From positions 51,503 to 115,502 of the forward strand of contig JAOVVO010000205.1 in the NCBI GenBank assembly GCA_028564675.1: a stretch of DNA of 64,000 nt. The letters are read 5' to 3'. A model generated the notes under the pieces. The model had not been told where the DNA came from, made no database searches, and was given only the letters and a program-made list of their open reading frames with translations. The stretch comes from Onchocerca lupi (lineage: Eukaryota; Nematoda; Chromadorea; Rhabditida; Onchocercidae). Shown here in pieces: positions 62,290 through 64,000 of this stretch. Both the position numbers and the translations under genes were made by a program. Each line of letters begins with the position of its first letter. Position 1 is the first letter of the stretch.

Positions 62290-63629
62290 TTATTATTATT
62301 TAATTATTAATTATCATTAGAGAAGTGAGGGGAAGAAGAGGAATGAGAGAAAAAAAGGAAGGGGTTTTTATTATTATTTTTATCAGAGAGATGAGAGGAA
62401 GAAGGAGAATGAGAGGAAAAAAGGAAGGCAGAGTCAATAAACCCCGCCCTCTCACGCACTTTCAATCGTCACGCACGTAACATGTGAAAAAAGCACGTCT
62501 ATTTAAGAGCACGTGCCTATTCGAATGCAAAGTTCTGTCAAAATTTGAAAAAAATCGGTGGAGAACTTGAGGAGTTCAATGTGAAGTAACAGGTAACATT
62601 TAATTTTTATTTATTTAGATATAAATATGAAAAAAATATTTTTTAGTTTTAAAAAAGTTTTTTATTTGAATTCAAATCTTAGGTCGGTCGATATTATTTT
62701 CGCTATTTTTTGCGAAATATTCATGCGGAGGAAAATTTACGTTTTTGGGAAGCGGTAATTGAATTTAAGCAAACCATAAATAAAAGTACTGCAATGCTTA
62801 ATATGGGTCGAAATATTCGAAAACAATATTTGGTTGAAGGAACAGCAAATGAGGTTAGTAGAAGTATATGTTAAAATTTTCATTTAAATCCAAATTTTTA
62901 GCAATACTGCAAGTAAAATGGCCAAATAAATAACAGAAACATACTTTTATTAACAATAATGCAATCATCAGCTGTAATAATAATAACTACATTAAAAAAA
63001 AGATAAGAAAGAAATGGTTTTGTTTTTTGAAAAAATTAATGAATCAACAAGGCTCTGAAAATTAAGTTGGCATTAATGAAATCAACTGCAAATATTTTGA
63101 AAAATGAAATGTTATTATTGAATTTAAGCAATTTCAATAATTCAATGAAGAATAAGATTTAATCAATGGATATAATATTTTTCAATTGAAATTATGCTTT
63201 CTTTTTCTTATTTAATCGAATTTTGTTGAACTATACACAAATATCTTATTTGTATAATTTCATAGATTAAAAGTTCAAAAAAATAATAACAATGGAAAAT
63301 TTCGAAATTTTAAAATTATCATTCAATACAAAAATTTTCACAGATATTAATTTCTATTATTTAGTTTACTCTTAGTATATAAATTCATAGATCAAAGATT
63401 GATGAAAAATTTTGAAATTTTAAAATGATCATTTATAATAAAATATTTTCAGATATTTCTACCATTTGGTTTACGTCAAATTATTGATAAACGAATTGAA
63501 GCAAATGATGTTGATAATACGTTGTTCGATGAAGCAATAAAACACATCGAACAAGTACTCAAGAATGATCCATATGTTCGATTCCTGCAATCTGCCGAAT
63601 ATAATGATTTATTGGTCAAATTAAAATGA
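55265..63629 (+). CDS. rgs-3: RGS protein with two RGS domains, RGS-3-like, 385 residues
   Basis: RGS proteins speed GTP hydrolysis by G-alpha subunits; C. elegans RGS-3, which also has two RGS domains, tunes sensory neuron signalling. Seven exons: 55265-55302, 58397-58652, 59077-59212, 59369-59544, 59926-60129, 62683-62853, 63453-63629. The short first exon (MWRSFKGELSVE) ends in phase 2 at AG|GTTTGT and fits the TTTGCAG acceptor of exon 2 exactly. Residues 13-125 are acidic and Ser/Glu-rich (SGIESSEEESILSDI). RGS domain 1 (about 125-262): SWASESLNNVLKDEKGRQLF, SLAEENLSF, YVNLSSVALQKIKEA, FPRFKRSDVYINFLEK. Domain 2 (about 255-385): VGRYYFRYFLRNIHAEENLR, FWEAVIEFK, NEIFLPFGLRQIIDKRI, DPYVRFLQSAEYNDLL. 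Domain 1 has Ile where EENxxFW has Trp; domain 2 has Phe at the position of the G-alpha-contacting Asn (N128 of RGS4). The first exon is the least certain. Confidence 0.88.
57892..57931. other. 18-base perfect hairpin in RGS intron 1
   Basis: TTTGATTAACAAAATTTT and its exact reverse complement are separated by the tetraloop TATG. It is very AT-rich, so it may be accidental, but a perfect 18-base stem with a 4-base loop is notable. Confidence 0.75.
60463..60504 (-). other. Helitron 3'-terminal hairpin
   Basis: Imperfect inverted repeat: TTAGCTGGA-TCGG pairs with CCGACTCCAGCTAA around a 15-base loop. It is the counterpart of the hairpin at 42325-42366. Confidence 0.7.
61269..61670 (-). pseudogene. 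Helitron helicase C-terminal remnant with 28-base duplication
   Basis: Minus-strand reading gives NNNLPKLCNGTPLAVEK, EATILTEPFNGKDVLIPRLL, KRLQFPIRLVFLFTINKAQS and CGFDLETDCFS, all diagnostic of the C-terminal part of Helitron (Pif1-like) helicase. The frame is then broken by a 28-base tandem duplication (61369-61396 / 61397-61424). After it, the usual ending continues in another frame (QLHVACSRVSK... VYPQVL-stop). The conserved TINKSQGQS motif is altered (TINKAQSQS). There is no upstream helicase or Rep domain. This is a dead fragment identifying the surrounding element as a Helitron. Confidence 0.88.
61774..61826. other. 20-base perfect inverted repeat
   Basis: CTTAATATTGTAAATTTAAT and its exact reverse complement ATTAAATTTACAATATTAAG are separated by 13 bases. 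It lies within the intronic Helitron region of the RGS gene. Confidence 0.85.
62135..62440. repeat. Purine-rich ~50-base blocks interleaved with ATT arrays
   Basis: Three copies of a block like AGAGAAGTGAGGGGAAGAAG followed by AGGAATGAGAGAAAAAAAGGAAGG alternate with TTATTATT tracts. The unit was apparently amplified together with its ATT spacer. Confidence 0.7.
62203..62312. repeat. (ATT)n microsatellite
   Basis: About 100 bases of almost uninterrupted ATT repeats inside the RGS intron 5 Helitron. Confidence 0.95.
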
Positions 63630-63947
63630 AAAATGAAAGACAACAAAGATCACAGAGAATAAATTGTAGAAATTAACTAAAATTTGTTTCAAATTTAATT
63701 TTTAATTGATAGATTTATTGAATTTTCTTTTAAAATGCTAGTTCTTTCTTTTATTAAACAATATTATTCAACTATAATTATTTTGTACTTTATCAAGTGT
63801 CAAATTAATTGCTTGATATGACATTTTAGAAATATTATTATCATAATCAATCTATTAATTATAATATGCGATTAATTATTAGTCAGGCGAATAAAAATTA
63901 TGGTAGAAGTTTTTCGTGTTAATTTGAAAAAAAAAAGTCGCATTTTC

Positions 63948-64000
<53 letters not shown>
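63630..64000. other. 3' flank ending in a long poly-T run
   Basis: After the RGS poly(A) signal there is only AT-rich sequence. The last ~50 bases are an almost pure T homopolymer, which may be genuine or an assembly edge effect. Confidence 0.6.
63658..63663 (+). terminator. AATAAA polyadenylation signal of the RGS gene
   Basis: Perfect AATAAA 29 bases after the TGA stop codon. Confidence 0.65.

Larger units (their letters stand above)
60463..62622 (-). mobile_element. Helitron2/Helentron-like element in RGS intron 5
   Basis: On the minus strand the element starts near 62622 (TATCTAAATAAATAAAAATT followed by the inverted terminal block CAAGTTCTCCACCGATT... GCATTCGAATAGGCACG). It ends at 60463 with the 3' hairpin TTAGCTGGAGTCGG...CCGATCCAGCTAA, directly preceded by TTTTTATTTATATAGA. 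The termini match the element at 41.2 kb. A decayed helicase C-terminus lies inside in the same orientation. About 120 bases (61120-61245) match the CstF-77-intron element (41575-41700) in reverse complement. The 5' part is replaced by an (ATT)n array and purine-rich repeats. It is inserted antisense to the RGS gene and appears non-autonomous. Confidence 0.7.

Noticed and set aside
1..64000. tRNA, rRNA, CRISPR array or viral genome segments.
   Set aside because: No tRNA B-box-like hairpin sets, no rRNA blocks, no spaced direct repeats of CRISPR type and no viral polymerase or capsid motifs were seen by eye.

Overview
The window is strongly AT-rich, intron-rich eukaryotic DNA, and everything recognisable points to a nematode. 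Introns follow GT-AG with short pyrimidine-AG acceptors. Several genes have an acceptor a few bases upstream of, or directly on, the start codon, as expected for spliced-leader trans-splicing. One gene encodes a MIG-18-type fibronectin-I-like domain, a mainly nematode family, and another is an RGS protein with two RGS domains like C. elegans RGS-3. The long A/T runs and base composition would suit a spirurid or filarial-type worm, but the species cannot be fixed from sequence alone. There are no bacterial-style operons, CRISPR arrays, rRNA genes or tRNA genes that I can see. All protein assignments come from reading translated exons and checking splice phase, not from a database search.

Layout. 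The left half (1-33 kb) is almost entirely minus-strand genes: the 5' end of SEC62 (ER post-translational translocation), a new 84-residue secreted peptide precursor, an uncharacterised 83-residue protein, SIN1 (mTORC2 subunit, 13 exons), a lipid phosphate phosphatase, and a pair of mitochondrial assembly factors, ATPAF2 (F1-ATPase) and NDUFAF2 (complex I). The right half (34.8-63.6 kb) is plus-strand: CstF-77 (mRNA 3'-end processing, 19 exons), a 95-residue secreted MIG-18-like protein, and the double-RGS protein (7 exons, with a 38-base first exon 3.1 kb upstream). The strand switch at 33-34.8 kb is a divergent promoter region between NDUFAF2 and CstF-77.

Mobile DNA. Two related Helitron elements of the Helitron2/Helentron kind (asymmetric inverted termini plus a 3' hairpin) sit in introns of the two large plus-strand genes: one in CstF-77 (plus orientation, with a fragment resembling the N-terminus of a Helitron protein) and one in the RGS gene (minus orientation, with a decayed helicase C-terminus). 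Further terminal fragments lie near 52 kb. Minisatellites occur near 1.7-2.2, 6.9-7.3 and 11.4 kb, a long (ATT)n array near 62.2 kb, and several perfect hairpins elsewhere. Large intergenic stretches (4.6-11 kb, 25-28.6 kb, 43.7-47.2 kb, 48.7-55.2 kb) contain only AT-rich, homopolymer-rich sequence.

How the genes relate. Most are independent housekeeping or signalling genes. Two same-strand mitochondrial assembly genes (NDUFAF2 then ATPAF2, 0.75 kb apart, the second with an acceptor directly at its ATG) look like a possible trans-spliced operon. SIN1 and the lipid phosphatase are also tandem. The items most worth following up are the short secreted precursor at 3.2-4.6 kb, the 83-residue orphan at 12.4-14.4 kb, the unusual second RGS domain, and the pair of intronic Helitrons.
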